A stretch of DNA of 7,346 nt from Thermococci archaeon (GTDB lineage Archaea; Methanobacteriota_B; Thermococci; Methanofastidiosales; B48-G16). The number at the start of each line of letters is the position of its first letter. The stretch's first letter is position 1. The notes under the pieces were generated by a model. It was not told the DNA's origin and did no database searches. It saw only the letters and a program-made list of their open reading frames with translations. The position numbers and the translations under genes were made by a program. The stretch is taken from the NCBI GenBank assembly GCA_003660605.1, contig QMUN01000037.1:1-7346 (forward strand), written 5' to 3'. Positions 5,621-7,346 of this stretch are shown here, in pieces.

Positions 5621-6829
5621 ATGTACGATGACTTCGTCGAAAAACTCTACACATACACGAAGTTTGCCAAACTTGGGCTTAAGAATATTCAGAGTCTTTT
5701 GGAGATTCTAGGCAATCCTCAAAATAATTTTAAATCAATACATGTAGCTGGCACGAACGGAAAAGGGTCTGTGGCTGCGATGATATCGCAGATATTAATG
5801 GAAGAGGGATATAAAACAGGACTATATATCTCTCCACATTTAGTGGATTTTAGAGAGAGGATTCAGATAAACAGAAGATTAATACCTAAGAAAGATCTTT
5901 TGAGGATAGGAGAAAATATCGTAAATATAGTTGAGTCTGGAAATCCAGCTTCTTTTTTTGAAATTACAACTGCCATAATGTTCAAATACTTTGCAGAAAA
6001 AAAAATAGATTATGGAGTTATAGAGGTAGGTATGGGTGGAAGACTTGATGCTACAAACGTTATTCTTCCAGAAGTTTCGGTAATCACGCACATATCATTA
6101 GATCACACAAAAATTCTTGGAAATACTATAGAAAAAATAGCCTTTGAAAAGGCGGGGATTATAAAAAATAGACCTACGGTAATTTCCGATTACAATCTTT
6201 ACAGTTTTTTTTCAGAGATATGCAAGAAAAGAGGATCAAAACTGTATTCAGTAGGCAAAGATCTGAAATATACAAAAAAAGGAGATTTTTTTGACATAAA
6301 TGGAGTTTTAAATCTGAAGGATTTAGAAATTTCTCTCAAAGGAGATCATCAGTTATTAAACGCTTCTACAGCCATTCTTGCATCTTATATCCTTGGAGTA
6401 TCTGAGAGCAGCATCAGAAAAGGTATAAAAAAAGCAAAATGGGAGGGAAGATTCGAGATAGTCAATAAGAATCCATTAATTGTCTTTGATGGCGGACATA
6501 ATCCTGATGGAATAAAAACTACTGTAAAAACTATGAAAAACTTTAATTACAATAATATTTATATAGTTTTCGGAGTTTTGAAAGATAAGGATTACAAAAA
6601 AATGATCAGATATCTTGAAAATTTGAATGGCGAGTTTATCTTCACAAAAACGAACAGTGACAGAGCTTTAGACCCCGAAGAACTTTTGGAATATGCAGAA
6701 GGAACAGTAATAGAAGACCCGAAAGAAGCTTTTGAGATCGCAAAAAAGAAAGCTAAAAAGGGTGATGCGATCCTCGTTATCGGCTCGTTATATCTCATAG
6801 GAGATATAAAAGCTATTCTATGTAAATAG
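5621..6829 (+). CDS. folC: Folylpolyglutamate synthase / dihydrofolate synthase (Mur ligase family)
   Basis: The protein has 402 residues, near the normal FolC length. The ATP-binding loop is HVAGTNGKGSVAAM (41-54), followed by the folate-site segment ISPHLVDFRERIQI (70-83). Then come EVGMGGRLDATN (135-146), SLDHTKILG (159-167), and EKAGIIK (176-182), the region holding the lysine that is carbamylated in studied members. The C-terminal domain has GDHQLLNAS and, later, the WEGRFE and FDGGHNPDG motifs. The enzyme adds glutamate to dihydropteroate and/or to reduced folates in the cytoplasm using ATP. In an archaeon it implies use of folate or a related pterin, or polyglutamylation of another cofactor; no other folate gene is in the window. 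An in-frame TAA at 5597 precludes a longer start. The gene seems to be transcribed alone and without a leader. Its 3' end overlaps leuS on the other strand by 17 bases. Confidence 0.93.
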   Translation: MYDDFVEKLYTYTKFAKLGLKNIQSLLEILGNPQNNFKSIHVAGTNGKGSVAAMISQILMEEGYKTGLYISPHLVDFRERIQINRRLIPKKDLLRIGENIVNIVESGNPASFFEITTAIMFKYFAEKKIDYGVIEVGMGGRLDATNVILPEVSVITHISLDHTKILGNTIEKIAFEKAGIIKNRPTVISDYNLYSFFSEICKKRGSKLYSVGKDLKYTKKGDFFDINGVLNLKDLEISLKGDHQLLNASTAILASYILGVSESSIRKGIKKAKWEGRFEIVNKNPLIVFDGGHNPDGIKTTVKTMKNFNYNNIYIVFGVLKDKDYKKMIRYLENLNGEFIFTKTNSDRALDPEELLEYAEGTVIEDPKEAFEIAKKKAKKGDAILVIGSLYLIGDIKAILCK

Positions 6830-7346
6830 CAGGCTTTGTGGGAATTGCAAAGAGTTTTTTGTTCTTGGGATCGTAATCCTTATTAATTTCAAGTTTCATC
6901 TCCACTTCTTTCTCTATAAATTCCTTCGATTCTTTTAAAATATCTGCTTCATCCATTTTTTTTGAAAATATTCTATTTTTTATAAGCTCATTTATTAGTT
7001 TGCTGACAATTTTTCCCTTTTTTCTCATATCTTCGTTTTTCATGACTTCTTTAATACTCTCATTGAAATTCTTCTTTTTCTCTACAATTTCAGCAATTTC
7101 CCATGTCCATTCAGGAGCAGTATAAACATATACATTTTTTCCTTTGAGCTTTGCAACTTTCACGATCTTCCTGATGTCATCAATTACGCTTTTTATATAA
7201 TCTTCAGTTTTCAGAATAGTTTCGTCTATCTTCGTTTCGTCATACTCGGGCCATTCTGCTGTAGATATAAATCCTTTCTTTCCGAGTTTCTCCCATATTT
7301 CTTCAGAAATGTGCGGAGCAAAGGGAGCAAGAATTTTTGTCTGTAC
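6813..7346 (-). CDS. leuS: Leucyl-tRNA synthetase, C-terminal part (5' end beyond the window)
   Basis: Read on the - strand the frame is open from the window edge to TAG at 6815-6813, giving the last 177 residues. The chain begins VQTKILAPFAPHISEEIWEKLG, the end of the anticodon-binding helical bundle found in class I synthetases for Leu, Ile and Val. It continues with AEWPEYDETKIDE, then VYVYTAPEWTWEIAEIV and a Lys/Glu-rich tail ending PTKPAIYIE. This long C-terminal extension is that of archaeal/eukaryal-type LeuRS, which is about 950 residues in full, rather than the shorter bacterial type. It charges tRNA-Leu in the cytoplasm. A Met codon at 7163 is internal and is not the start. It converges on folC, and the two coding ends overlap by 17 bases, leaving no separate terminator space between them. 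Confidence 0.93.
   Translation of the reverse strand, partial: VQTKILAPFAPHISEEIWEKLGKKGFISTAEWPEYDETKIDETILKTEDYIKSVIDDIRKIVKVAKLKGKNVYVYTAPEWTWEIAEIVEKKKNFNESIKEVMKNEDMRKKGKIVSKLINELIKNRIFSKKMDEADILKESKEFIEKEVEMKLEINKDYDPKNKKLFAIPTKPAIYIE

Noticed and set aside
1..7346. tRNA or rRNA genes, CRISPR repeats, insertion sequences or attachment sites
   Set aside because: Almost all the window is coding, gaps are all under 140 bases, and none shows a cloverleaf, direct repeats with spacers, terminal inverted repeats or a transposase fragment.

Overview
The window is AT-rich and looks archaeal, most likely euryarchaeal. The evidence is an archaeal-type leucyl-tRNA synthetase C-terminus, an archaeal Ogg2-type 8-oxoguanine DNA glycosylase, BRE/TATA-like promoters in several intergenic gaps, one gene with no ribosome binding site sitting about one TATA spacing from its promoter, purine-rich GGAGGTGA-type ribosome binding sites, and heavy use of AGA/AGG and ATA codons. 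The flavodiiron, rubredoxin and rubrerythrin genes point to an anaerobe. Lineage cannot be fixed further from sequence alone.

Layout. Positions 1-2756 hold five tightly packed + strand genes with gaps or overlaps of only a few bases. They are the C-terminal flavodoxin half of a flavodiiron protein (FprA; start lies outside the window), a flavin reductase-rubredoxin fusion like the high-molecular-weight rubredoxin Hrb, rubrerythrin, a stand-alone PAS protein like the PAS part of DUF438 proteins, and an 8-oxoguanine DNA glycosylase/lyase. Read together this is an oxidative/nitrosative stress operon: reduction of O2 or NO, reduction of peroxide, sensing, then repair of oxidised guanine.

After a promoter gap (2757-2873) that contains a TATA box and a near-perfect palindrome comes an AbrB-type regulator overlapping a class I SAM methyltransferase (2874-3654). 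Next is a lone unrecognised protein with an HExxH motif (3743-4489), which looks like a zinc-metallopeptidase fold. A flavodoxin overlaps a small membrane protein distantly like isoprenylcysteine methyltransferases (4629-5575). Then comes folC (5621-6829), apparently leaderless, and finally the 3' end of leuS on the - strand (6813-7346), converging on and overlapping folC by 17 bases.

No RNA genes, CRISPR arrays, insertion sequences or long repeats were seen. The points most worth a second look are a probable internal start inside hrb that would yield a free 53-residue rubredoxin, the palindrome at the AbrB promoter, the HExxH protein, and the coupling of detoxification with DNA repair in one operon.
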